Assembly (NCBI RefSeq): GCF_007565055.1
Contig: NC_044563.1
Coordinates: 99,223,489-99,287,488 of the forward strand
DNA: 64,000 bases
Source: Rhinopithecus roxellana
Lineage: Eukaryota > Chordata > Mammalia > Primates > Cercopithecidae
Reading direction: 5' to 3'
The notes beneath the pieces are model-generated. The model was not told the DNA's origin and searched no databases. It was given only the letters and a program-made list of their open reading frames with translations. Below, piece by piece: positions 47,580 through 58,251 of this stretch. The first letter of the stretch is position 1. Each line of letters starts with the position of its first letter. Made by a program: the position numbers and the translations under genes.

Positions 47580-48064
47580 GAGAGCTTCCATCAAATGTTT
47601 GCCTTATCATTTCAATGACTTCTTTCATTGGACTTCTCTCATATTATCCAGTGGCTTCTGATTCACATTCAGAATGAAATCCAAATTCCTTGCCATTACC
47701 TTCCAATCCCTCTACAATCTGGCACCTGCTAATCTTTCTAATCTTTCTGACATTATCACCTCCACTGTCCTCTTTCTTTGCTATGCTCCAACTGCCATAC
47801 TCATTAACCTTAACAATTTTGCCATTGCTGTTCTCTGCCTGGAAAACTCTTGCCCATATTGTTTATGTGGCTGGCTGACTCTTTCTTATTTATTTCTCAA
47901 CTCCCTATCAAATGTTGCCCACCTCTTCCCCATCCAATTTGCCCCACTTTTTTCTTCATTGCATTCGTTACTATCTGAAATTATATTTCACTTGTTTATT
48001 GACTTTCTTCTCTTTAAAAGTCATGAGGGCAGACACCTTCCTTATCTTGTTTACTACCTTACCC
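47580..48064 (+). repeat. L2 3' region, plus strand
   Basis: A clear L2 text: agaatgaaatccaaattcct, ccaatccctctacaatctgg, tctctgcctggaaaactctt, ttactatctgaaattatatt, catgagggcagacaccttcc. The open frames at 47674-48081 and 47690-47878 are reading through this repeat and are not genes. The L2 is cut at its 3' end by the LTR that follows. Confidence 0.9.
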
Positions 48065-48410
48065 TGAGAAAAGAGGTTTAATTGGCTCACAGTTCCACAG
48101 GCTGTACAAGAAGTATGGCTGAGAAGGCCTCAGGAAACTTTCAATCATGGTGGAATGCAAAAGGGAAGCAGGCACATCTTACATGGCCAGAGCAGGAGCA
48201 AGAGAGTGATGGCGGTGGTGCTACACCCTTGTAAACAACCAGATCGCAGGAGAACTCACTACCACCATAACAGCACCAAGGGGGATGGTGTTAAACCATA
48301 AGAAACTGCCTGCATGATCCAGTCACCTCCCACCAGACCCTACCTCCAACAATAGGGATTACAATTTGATATGAGATTTGGGTGAGGACACAGATCTAAA
48401 CCAGATTAAT
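48065..48410 (-). mobile_element. MaLR-type LTR (MST/MLT1-like), minus strand
   Basis: Antisense MaLR wording: gaggtttaattggctcacag, ttccacaggctgtacaagaa, ttacatggccagagcaggag, agcaccaagggggatggtgt, gatttgggtgaggacacaga. One LTR without internal sequence, consistent with a solitary LTR. The right border is uncertain. Confidence 0.85.
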
Positions 48411-49559
48411 TATACAAACGAATGAATATGTAACCCCTTTACCCTAAAGAGACTAATTACATTTTTAAAAATCAAAGGAGGAAACATGGAAAGAATATGG
48501 AGCAGTCATTGAATAAACAATAATCTTAGGCATTTAATGTTAAATATATTTCCATGTCCAATAACTTGTCAAAGACAGAGCAGCAAACACCGTGAAATAA
48601 AAGGATAAGATATCTGAGAAGGGTGTGGTAGACGAGGGTTTTAGGAATTCCCACTGAAGCCTGGCACTCCCACCTCTGTAAGTCCTTCAGAATTTTCTCA
48701 AGCTGCATCCTACTTTCCACCTCATCCTGTTCTTTGTAGTGTGCATGTGTGTGTGCACACACACATATACACTCACTCTCACAAGAAACATTGATCCAAA
48801 TATTAAAAATTAAGTGCAAATAATGATTCATGTAATTCATATTAAGTGCAAATAATGATTTATATGCTATACACTACAGGGAGTGTATAGCAAAGAAATT
48901 AGAAAATCTAAACCAAAGGCTTCAGTGTTCACTAACATTTTATGTGCAAGAGGGGAGTTGCTATACTATCATTTGCTATATCAACAAGCTGAGGACCTTA
49001 TAATCTTCCTCAGTTTGCAGCTCCAGTGGCCCTAACTTGTGGCCTAGAAGCCCTGCCATGTATACCCTGATCTCCACCTTGGGTCATGAAACCTCTGACA
49101 ACAGCTTCTTTAATCTACTTCATTGGGTACTGATTCTCATTTATGGAGCCCTGCCCTGAGTGTCACATAGATTCCATTTAATTTGTGTGGTCACCAGCTA
49201 CACCTACTTGAAATTGCTGACTTCCATGGTACCTCTCATGCCAACTTTTAAACTCAATTACTTCTGTTTCTGTACATGAGCAAACCATAATGCATAAAGA
49301 ATCAAATGAAACAGCACTGACTCAGCACCAATAAAATCGTGTTTTTCACTTCATACAGGCTTTGATATCTGTTCATCAATATCTCAGTTCATGACTGATT
49401 CCCCATCATGTAGTCATCACAGTGATTCCTGACGTCTTGAACCCTCTTCAGTCTCCAAATTAGCATCTTCTCACCCCTGTACTTCAGTATGGTCAGAATG
49501 CATTTCAATAAAAATTAATTTTATTAAATTGAAAAGAAAACTTCTGAGATCCTCCTCCA
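48411..49559. other. Unassigned non-coding DNA with small repeats
   Basis: No gene seen. It contains the TG/CA palindrome at 48745-48766 and a 20-bp direct repeat (48809-48828 and 48841-48860, attaagtgcaaataatgatt) separated by 12 bp. Confidence 0.5.
48745..48766. repeat. 22-bp perfect TG/CA palindrome
   Basis: ATGTGTGTGTG followed by its exact reverse complement. Alternating purine-pyrimidine throughout, so it is a potential Z-DNA or cruciform site. Confidence 0.85.
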
Positions 49560-49990
49560 GACTCCCTTTATTCTGCCAATATTCTTACAATTTATCCAAG
49601 TATGAAATTTTGGAATAATGTTTCACTCTCATTATTTACTTTGCCTTTATTAAGCCTAATGTCTCAGTCTACCTCCAGTTCAAAAACATGTACTGGTTTC
49701 CACTATCTACATAATTAAGTACAAACTTACTGCCATGGTGTTTAAGGTCTTTCCTTAACCAACTTTCCAACACTTTTATGGACTCTTGGTTCTCTGATCA
49801 AACTTAAGCCATATGCTTCTCCTCTCTTCCAGATGCCTTGGATTTTTCAGTCTTTTGGAATATTTGTTTACTTATTCCCTTTTTGTACCAACAAAATAGT
49901 CATCTTCTTCCTCTTTAACTACTAGCCCAGAGCAACTGTTTTCTTGGAATCCTCACTGAAAAACTCATCCTTCCAGCCTCAATATCTAAC
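49560..49990 (+). repeat. L2 fragment, plus strand, diverged
   Basis: The text ataattaagtacaaacttac, tgccatggtgtttaaggtct, agccatatgcttctcctctc, tcttttggaatatttgttta follows the L2 3' region (taaagtccaaactcctcagcatgg, ttcaaggccctcc boxes). More diverged than the copy at 47.6 kb. Confidence 0.55.
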
Positions 49991-50654
49991 AAACTTTTTG
50001 AGTCCCAGAGATACGGAGTGAATTCCTAAGTCTCTTCGCTGGAAAATGGCAAGGCCTGAATGAAAACCTATGTCTCATGGTAGCTACTCAGACTTCATCT
50101 TTCAAAACTGTCAAGTTTAGCTTTTTATTTCTATCTTCACATGATAGTTTCTGCAATCCTTTTATGCCTTTTTTAAAATGAAGGTAGCAGTGGGAAGCAC
50201 ACAGAATATTCAATCATGATTTGTAAAATGGGGATGTTTTTGCTCTAAAATTCTTTTTCTGATTTCCAATACTTTGTTGAACTTTGTGATCATAGGAATA
50301 TATTGCTATAATAGTACATCTTTAATAAGTCCCAAGTGTCTATCTAAAAGTGATAATTTCATGGCCCTATAGGAAAATTTTCAATCATTTAAGACATTTT
50401 ACTGCATACTGTGTTTACCTATCTGGCTGTTTGCTTTGGCCAGCTATTCTGTCAGTTTTCCCAGTTGATTTGTCACTTTTAAATTCTAATGAAATTATCT
50501 GGAATAATCAGATAATTAGAGATCTTTTCTTCAGGTTACTTATGCTAATATAACCAGTCTTAGCAAATATAAGAAATTACTAGTTTTAATCCTTTATAAA
50601 CTAAAGGATTTCTCAGTTATCCTTTATATCTTAGAATGTGTCCACTTGTAGATA
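49991..50654. other. Unassigned AT-rich non-coding DNA
   Basis: No gene or named repeat seen. Confidence 0.5.
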
Positions 50655-51230
50655 ATATAAAGCTTAACTCAAATTGATGTAAACAATAAAGAATCCACTG
50701 GTTTTCATGACAGGAAGTTAAGCAGGTGTTTTAATTGATTAATCTAGTGGCTCAACTTTTTATGCAAGGGCCCACAGGTTTGTTTTGTCTCTCCATTCCA
50801 TCATCTACAATTTTGGCCCTACACTAAGGCTGGTTTTCACTGTAATCACAGATTGACTTCCCGGAATAACAGCGGCTAAATCTTCCTTGTTCACATACAA
50901 CAGGAGAAGGAGCTAGTGTATTTCTCCCAAACTTCATACAAACATGCATCCTACCATCTGGTTATACCATTTTAGAGAATGTGCTTACTCCTGAACAAGT
51001 CTCTATCACAAGAAGATTGCCATGATCTGATTGGCTTAGACCTAGCTTCCTGAACCAATCCTTAGCAGGGGCACATGAGATTGGCAGGACTGATACAGGC
51101 TAATCAAGGCCATTCATATAATGAGGAGGAGGCAGAGGGGTTAATTCCTTATACCACACTGAGACAAGTAGAGTGAATATTAGGGAGTCAGCAACAAAGT
51201 CTACCTTATTTTTAGCATGCAGAGGTAGAA
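50655..51230 (+). repeat. Unclassified old LTR-like repeat
   Basis: The series taactcaaattgatgtaaac, gctaaatcttccttgttcac, acatgcatcctaccatctgg, ctgattggcttagacctagc, ttcctgaaccaatccttagc, ggggcacatgagattggcag resembles a common mammalian repeat with an attggcc...gaaccaatcactgtggccagggg box. I cannot name the family. Confidence 0.45.
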
Positions 51231-51849
51231 AAGCTACCTCTAAATTCATTTTCAACCAATAAAAATTTATTTGCACCTGTTCATAATTTTCAGTCTTCTG
51301 AAATCTACACGTCCTGTCTAGGCTGAATTATGTAAAGTAGTTTTATGTAAAAATGAATATCATGGAGTTAAAACTCATATACATATGCAAATAAGAATCA
51401 GAATAAAACCCCAGAGCTGCTTAAAGAATGTTGCTTGACATTACCTTAGGTGAATTATCTGAACTTTCTGAGACTTAACTTTGCATTTTTGGAAAAGGGG
51501 TATCACTACCAAATTAACTATAAAAATTAGAGAGAAAATATATAACATTTAGCACAATGCCTTTTACTTGATAGATGAGCATTAAGTCATTATTATTTCG
51601 GTATTTTCCCCTCATTCCATTATAAGCTCCCCAGATGGTAGAGATTATTGAATCTTCCAATGATAGTATATATTTTTTTCCTTTTTGAATGTTTCATATA
51701 TTTTCTCATTGATTATGCTAAAATCAAATGTGCTACATGGGTTGTTTTCATTGAGTTTAAAAAAGGAAGCATTTTGAGATTGATATTGTCAAAGTTACAG
51801 ACTAGTGAGAGGCCCAATCAGTGCTAAAATAGCTATTTGTCATTTAGAA
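51231..51849. other. Unassigned AT-rich non-coding DNA
   Basis: No gene or named repeat seen. Confidence 0.5.
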
Positions 51850-52040
51850 AGTACATTGTACCTACATTACCCTATGTATTTTTCACAATGATATAAGGTT
51901 GATATTATCATTCTCTTTATAAAATGCAAGGAAACTGAGACTTAATGAGGTTCAGAAATTTTCTGAAAGCTTTTGCATGAAATAGTACTGAAATAAAATT
52001 ATCCTGACTCTTGGTCCAAATCTCTCTTCTTTAGATCATT
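51850..52040 (+). repeat. MIR element
   Basis: The series ccctatgtatttttcacaat, gttgatattatcattctctt, tgcaaggaaactgagactta, atgaggttcagaaattttct, tcctgactcttggtccaaat follows MIR. Confidence 0.75.
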
Positions 52041-52489
52041 TTTTCTTGAAATATAGAGTACATAAAAATTTTCTAGGCATCTTGTACAAAGTACAAATCC
52101 TGGGGCTCTAGTCATAGAAGTTGAAATTCAGTAGCTCTTGGGTACAGCTCATAAAATTTGCATTCTTTTTTTAAAACATACCAGAAATTCTGTTGCTCAT
52201 CACAGTTTGAAAGTTACTAAGAGTCTATTCATTTCTGTTTAGCAAAACAGCATAGAAAGGTGGATATCTAATAAGTAACATTGAACAAAATTGAGAAAGC
52301 AGCATAATATAATCCTATTTTTAACATAAATTTAGAGTCTTCTTTCAGAATAATGCTGTAGTTTTATAAAGATGTATTACTTTTTCTCAGATTTTGATTG
52401 GCCAAAAGTAAAAATATGTATAAAAATTAAGTCAATGACTATACTAATCTGTTAAGCTAATAAAAATTAATTCAATCACTTATTACAAA
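52041..52489. other. Unassigned AT-rich non-coding DNA
   Basis: No gene or named repeat seen. Confidence 0.5.
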
Positions 52490-52850
52490 TCTATTTTAGA
52501 ATATACTCTGTGTCATGCACTGTCCCCTAGACCCTGGAAATACAATAGTGAGAAAAAATACAAGCACAATTCCAGTCTTCCTGTACCTAAAATCCAAAGA
52601 GGAAAGCCACCACTAGTAAAATAGTCACACACATAAATAGAAAGTCTTCACTGTGATTTCAACTACTGTATGAATGAGAGGTACGTGGTACTATGAATGT
52701 ATGCAGTACAGGAATTTTACTTAGCCAAGACAGTCAGAGAAGTCTGCTCCAAGTGAAGCCTGAGCAAAGATTCAAAATGTGCAGCCTAAATAGGTGTTAA
52801 ACAGGCAAAGTAAGGAGGGACAGGAGTTTCATGCCGAGGAATCAGGTTAT
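52490..52850 (-). repeat. Antisense L2-type repeat
   Basis: The series ctctgtgtcatgcactgtcc, cctggaaatacaatagtgag, agtcttcctgtacctaaaat, agagaagtctgctccaagtg, aagcctgagcaaagattcaa follows the reverse complement of the L2 3' region. Confidence 0.6.
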
Positions 52851-53888
52851 GTAGGTGATAGATTAGATACAGGAATGGGAAGGATAGATAATGATGATGG
52901 TAACAGATGAACAAACAGATAATAAAAGTTCAGCTTGATCAAATTGATTGAAAGCAAAATTGCTTGGAAAAAAAGGAAGGTAGAACTGTTTGTTTCTCAT
53001 TTCCATTCTTGAGCACCCCTGGTATAAAGAGTTGGTTATTCTCATGAGACTGAAAACAGTAGGAAAAGGTCACTTAGATTAGATTAGTAAATAGCAAACA
53101 AATGTAAGAAAGTCCTCTAGGCATCATGAGTAACATAATGATGGTCAGAAAGTATCTGAGGAGAAGGTAAAGAAGGAATGACCCAATCCCATATGAAGTT
53201 GAACTTTGCCAGCCCAGGATGTCAAGAGTACATCAGGAGACATCATCTTGTATAAAAATAAATATTCTATCAATAATACCATACTTCCTAAATAAGAGTA
53301 TACCATAATTCTTCATAACTTTATTATAAAGGTGAATACATACCTCAGCTTTGCAGGTATTAATATCTAATGTACTATGGAAAGTCTAGTCACATTATTA
53401 AATATTATTTTTTATTGAAATATTTTCTCATGACTATTTCTACAAATCCTTTTCCATTGAGTCAACACAAACTGGTCCTTTGTACTGGATGGTTCATTGT
53501 AGATGAGTAAACCACATGATAAAAATAAAAATTAGTCACCATGGCCTGAGTTTTTCAATTTATCTCTCTGTATTAATCTAATCTTCCAGACAGTAGCTAA
53601 ACCTCCTTTTCACTTGGTATTAGGATGTGTTTAGGACTTTGCTTCCATGATTGATTGCCATGCCTGCTTCCCTTTTTTCCAGAGCATATTCCCGCATGTG
53701 TTTGGAAATGTCTGTCCTCAAACAGTATTTACAGGATTAAAAATAAAACAATTAGGATAACGAGCATATTTGGTATCAAAATTCTCACTTTAGTTTTAAA
53801 TGATTTAAAACAAAGACCTGTTTAATGTTTTGAATACCAGCAAGTTTCAGTTTTTCACTTAAAACTAATATATAGGAGAAACAACAGA
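52851..53888. other. Unassigned AT-rich non-coding DNA
   Basis: No gene or named repeat seen. Confidence 0.5.
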
Positions 53889-54199
53889 GGTCAGGTAGGG
53901 TGGTTCATGCCTGTAATTCCAGCACTTTGAGAGCCCAAGGTTGGGATTACTTGAGGCCAGGAGTTTGAGACCACAGTGGTCAACATAGTGAGACCCCATC
54001 TCTATACAAAATTTAAAAATTAGCTGGGAATGGTGGCATGTGCCTGTGTCCCTAGCTACTCCGATGACTGAGGCAGGAGGATCACTTCAGCCCAGGAGGT
54101 CAAGGCAAGAGTAAGCTATGATCATGCCACTGCATTCTAACCTGGGCAACAAAATGAGACCATGTCTCTAAACAAAGAAAAAGAGAAAGAAAAAAAAAT
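53889..54199 (+). mobile_element. AluJ, plus strand
   Basis: Dimeric, strongly diverged Alu: ggtggttcatgcctgtaatt, ccagcactttgagagcccaa, aggccaggagtttgagacca, tagctgggaatggtggcatg, aggaggatcacttcagccca, atgccactgcattctaacct. The tail is broken into AAAG and AAAGA units. Confidence 0.92.
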
Positions 54200-56014
54200 A
54201 GCAGAAAAGTTTCTAAAATCAAATAAAAATGAAGAAAAAAACAATAGATTTATAATGCAAACAGTAATGTATAATAATAGGGGTATTTGTTGAATCAGCA
54301 AGTCTCAGAACTTCACAGAAAATGTGATGTTATCTGGTTGAGAAAAAGCCAGAAAAGTTGCTTGGCATGGGGAATTCATCTCAGCATTGGGAGGAGGCTC
54401 TAAGAAGCACTCCTCATGAAGGACTGAACAGTCACACCACAAGGACTCTACAACCTGGCACCACTAGTTGCTGCCTACAAGGAGAATGAGCAATAATTTC
54501 ACAAGAAGTCAACACACAACTTTCTGTTTGTTAGCACATGAATTTATCATAATTTGACATATTTGACCAGTTGTCAAGACTAAAGCCTGTTCCTGATTCA
54601 ATGATTTTACCTTCAAAGCAAGAAGACTCTTTTTGCCTCTGTTTCTAAGGAGGAATTTTCCACTTTCAAGTACTACTTCCTCATCTGAAAAATAATATGG
54701 TTGAACCGATGACTCTGGTTAATTTAAAAATTCTGTGACCCTGTAACATTGCTAAACTGACATATGAAACTGTAGGTCTTTATTTCATGTTACCAGTATG
54801 ATAGTAAGAGCTTTAAAGATTCCAAGGAGATATATATACATATACATTTTATTCACTTTTCAGCTTTAAAAGACAATTGATTCTCGAGAGAAGATTTTCT
54901 AACTGAACATGAAATCAACAGAAAGAGTTGATCTGATATCAGTCTACAATGCTGGGGAACCCTTGATTGAGGCTAGATTGAATCCATGAGGATTCTGCTC
55001 AGGGCTTTTGGTTTGTCATTTGCTCAGCAGTCCTCGCCATGAAGAAATGAACAGACTGCCCGTTTTTCAAACTTGACCATTTCCAAATACAGTATTTAAT
55101 TTAGTGATCCTTTACAATAGCATTGTCCCTGAGGGGAAAAAATAGTTTTCAGATTACTGACCATTTGACACTGAATCATTATAACCAAGTATAAAATTTA
55201 ACTGAGGTTTCTACTAAATGAGTGGCATTTGTATATCATCTGGACTGTCACACATTGGTCATCACTGAGACGTTTGCTTCTTATTAATCTATCTTCAAAG
55301 ATGCCTTATGTAAATTAGCTGAAAAAGCCTTTTAGGAGAACTTTTCCTCCCTATTTTAAAAAGTCAAAAAATAGCAAAAGTAGAATGATTAACAGGCCTT
55401 AAAAAACAAAGATACTGACTATACTAATAGGTTGATGTAATTCATTCCAAAATATATACAGGAAGCTTATGGCAGGCAGCATTCAGTATATGATGTATAC
55501 AAATATTTTTTCAGAAATAAAGCATCGATAAGCCAATTCTAATATAACAACAGTAAATCCTGTTTTCACCTTTTTACGGTTAAAATTTTGTTTAATCTCT
55601 CTTAGAAGGTAAATCACACTGCCAAATATTCAGAATATCTGTATGTTAATATATTCATAAAAATATTTCAGATTTACCATCATTTAGAAAAGTTAGCTGT
55701 CCATAGGCTATAACACTCTCAGTTTCTAATAATGATGACCCTTATTATTAAATCACATGAAAGGATTATTTTCTTCATTCATGGAGCTAGTCTGTCATTT
55801 TTATTACCACCCTAAACTTGGATGGAAAAAAAGCCTGTTAACCCAAATATATTTTGATTTAATAAAAAAGAAACTTAAATTTCATCTCTAATATAATTAT
55901 CATATTTTAAAACATTCTTTTACTTGTTAATTCCACACTCAAAATATAACTCCGCTATCCTTTCTTCCTTTATTTATTTTTCCTTCCTTTTTTCCCTTTC
56001 TTCATCTTTCCCTC
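54200..56014. other. Unassigned AT-rich non-coding DNA
   Basis: No gene or named repeat over about 1.8 kb. It ends with a C/T-rich patch (ttcctt words, about 55960-56012). Confidence 0.5.
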
Positions 56015-56110
56015 TACAAATATTTATTGAGGGTCTAATGTATATCACGCACCATGTTGGATGTTCAGACAAGTGGAAGTTACAGAAGAATAAATAGGCA
56101 CTTTAATGGC
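56015..56110 (-). repeat. L2 3' end fragment, minus strand
   Basis: The text acaaatatttattgagggtc, taatgtatatcacgcaccat, gttggatgttcagacaagtg is an antisense L2 3' end. Confidence 0.65.
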
Positions 56111-56479
56111 TAATATTTCAGGATAAGAATTTAGAATTTAAACATTACACGATTATTGAGCAATTTGTTGTTTACAATGGTTTATAATTATAAATAATGA
56201 CACAGCCTCAGTCAGTACCTTGGGTATATAAATCTTTGTCCCTGTCACTATTTATTTTCTAAGAACCATATTTGGGCAAGCAGACAAATATCAAAAAGAA
56301 CAAAGAGGATTTATTATGTTGTAAATTATATATTTTTTCCAGCTGAAGGTTTAAAAAATATTTAGATTAATTATTACCTATTATGAAAGCAATATACTTC
56401 TTTAAGAGGGCTAATTTAAACATTTTCATAGAACTTCAATACTCTGAGAGGCAAATTATTTTATTTAAATTAACAAAGA
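56111..56479. other. Unassigned AT-rich non-coding DNA
   Basis: No gene or named repeat seen. Confidence 0.5.
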
Positions 56480-56600
56480 GTTGTCCTCCACAGTGTCTCC
56501 CATTGGGCCTTGCACATAGGTGATTGTTAAGTGCTCTTTGAAGAGGTGAATAAATAGAATGGAGGGAATGAAACAGAACAAATGTAACAACATAGAAGAG
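56480..56600 (+). repeat. L2 3' end fragment, plus strand
   Basis: The text ttgggccttgcacataggtg, attgttaagtgctctttgaa, gaggtgaataaatagaatgg resembles the L2 3' end. The minus-strand frame at 56436-56624 is a shadow. Confidence 0.5.
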
Positions 56601-56731
56601 CTTAATAAATGAGTTTGTTGGCAATTATTCCTATATAGACATTTTAGCTAAATTTCAAGTCTTTTTCATAATAGTTGAGGGTCCTCCTGACAGAGTTTCA
56701 TACTGATGAAAATACTCTTTAAGCAAGTTCC

Positions 56732-56879
56732 AGTTAGCCATTGCTGCCCCAAAATGTATTAGCTTAAAACATCAATCTGTTATTTTGTCTCATGATTTTA
56801 GCAGCTGACAGGCCAGGCAATTCTTGCTCGATTTTCTCATGTAGTTGCTGGCTGAAGTTGGAACCATCTGAAAGCTTCT
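56732..56879 (+). repeat. Old LTR-like repeat, copy D of four, cut by L1
   Basis: It starts gttagccattgctgccccaa, aatgtattagcttaaaacat, the start of the same family as the copies at 13.3, 13.8 and 19.9 kb, and stops after about 150 bp where the old L1 begins. Confidence 0.5.
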
Positions 56880-57570
56880 TTTGTTTATTGTTTTAATTCA
56901 CAAATAATAATTTTATGTATTCTGGATGTACATAGTGATGCTTTGATACATATACTGTACAGAGATCAGATCAAGGTAATTAGCATATTCATCATCTCAA
57001 ACATTTATCATTTGTGTTGGAAACATTCAATATCCTCATTCTTGCTATTTAAAACTATGGATATTGGTAACTATAGTCATCTTACAGTGGTCTATAGCCC
57101 TAGAACTTATTCCTCCTGTCTAGCTGTATTTTTGTATCCTTTAACAAATCTCTCCCTATGCTATGCTCCCCCTTCCCCTTCCCAGTTTCTAGTGTCCCCT
57201 ATCCTTTCTACTTCTATGAGATCCTTTTTTCAGCTTTCACATATAAGTGAGAACATGTGGTGTTTAACTTTCTCTTCCTGGCTTATTTCACTCAGCATAA
57301 TGTCCTCCAGTTCCATCCATGTTGCCACAAATGACAGAATTACATTCTTTTATCGCTGAATAGTATTCCATGGTGTATATATATCACATTTTCTTTATAC
57401 ATTCATCTGTTGTTGGACTCCTAGGTTGGTTCCATATCTTGCCTATTGTGAATAATGCTGCAATAAACATAAGGGTAAAGATGTCTCTGGTACACTGACT
57501 TCCTCTTATTTGGATAAATGCACAATAGTGGGATTGCTGGAACACATGACAGTTCTCTTTGCAGTTTTTT
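56880..57570 (-). mobile_element. Old L1 (L1MA/L1PB-type) 3' part, minus strand, first segment
   Basis: Antisense L1 3' UTR and ORF2 end: aataataattttatgtattc, aaggtaattagcatattcat, ttcctcctgtctagctgtat, cttatttcactcagcataat, gtattccatggtgtatatat. It continues after the AluY at 57875-58003. The plus-strand frame at 56943-57359 and the minus-strand frame at 57384-57644 are fragments or shadows of this L1 and Alu. Confidence 0.9.
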
Positions 57571-57874
57571 TTTTTTTTTTTTTTTTGAGACGGAGTCTCG
57601 CTCTGTCGCCCAGGCTGGAGTGCAGTGGCACGATCTCGGCTCACTGCAAGCTCCGCCTCCCGGGTTTATGCCATTCTCCTGCCTCAGCCACCAGAGTAGC
57701 TGGGACTACAGGCGCCCACCACCTTGCCCGGCGAGGTATTTTTTCGTATTTTTTTTAGTAGAGACGGGGTTTCACCCTGTTAGCCAGGATGGTCTCGATC
57801 TCCTGACCTCGTGATCCGCCCGTCTCGGCCTCACAAAGTACTGGGATTACAGGCTTGAGCCACCGCGCCCGGCC
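57571..57874 (-). mobile_element. AluY, Old World monkey (AluYR-like), minus strand
   Basis: Full-length Alu beginning with a T-run (57571-57586) and ending caccgcgcccggcc. On its own strand it has ggctcaagcctg, gagacgggcgg and gcataaacccggg, as in the copy at 12.2 kb. The 16-bp flank ctctttgcagtttttt is identical on both sides (57555-57570 and 57875-57890). It interrupts the old L1. Antisense protein-like frames at 57510-57814 are Alu shadows. Confidence 0.96.
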
Positions 57875-58003
57875 CTCTTTGCAGTTTTTTGAGGATCCTC
57901 TGTACTGTTCTCCATAGTGGCTATACTAGTTTACATTCCCACCAACAGTGTATAAGACTTCCTTCTTCTCCACATTCTCAACAGCAATCGTTATTTTTGT
58001 CCC
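57875..58003 (-). mobile_element. Old L1, second segment, minus strand
   Basis: It resumes the L1 text after the AluY (ttttgaggatcctctgtact, attcccaccaacagtgtata, cttctccacattctcaacag) and stops where the A-tail of the young L1 begins. The rest of the old L1 should lie beyond the young L1, outside the window. Confidence 0.85.
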
Positions 58004-58251
58004 TTTTTTTTATTTTATTTTATTTTATTATTGTACTTTAAGTTCTAGGGTACATGTGCATAACGTGCAGGTTTGTTACATGTGTATACTTCTGCCATGT
58101 TGGTGTGCTGCACCCATCAACTCGTCAGCACCCATCAATTCATCATTTATATCAGGTATAACTCCCAATGCAATCCCTCCCCCCTCCCCCATCCCCATGA
58201 TAGGCCCCAGTGTGTGATGTTCCCCTTCCCGAGTCCAAGTGATCTCATTGT
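58004..58251 (-). other. L1 3' UTR and A-tail
   Basis: It contains a G-quadruplex-type tract on the minus strand (58175-58196, four runs of 3-6 G with 1-2 nt loops) and, near the end, taccctagaacttaaagtac followed by AATAA-type tail units. Confidence 0.9.

Noticed and set aside
47674..48081. Plus-strand 135-codon open frame
   Set aside because: It lies wholly in an L2 3' region and its last codons enter the MaLR LTR; it is a read-through of repeat DNA.
57510..57814. Protein-like frames with LRRSLALSPRLEC and ETESRSVAQAGVQW words
   Set aside because: These are classic antisense Alu translations; the same words appear at 12.3, 15.2, 25.2 and 42.6 kb.
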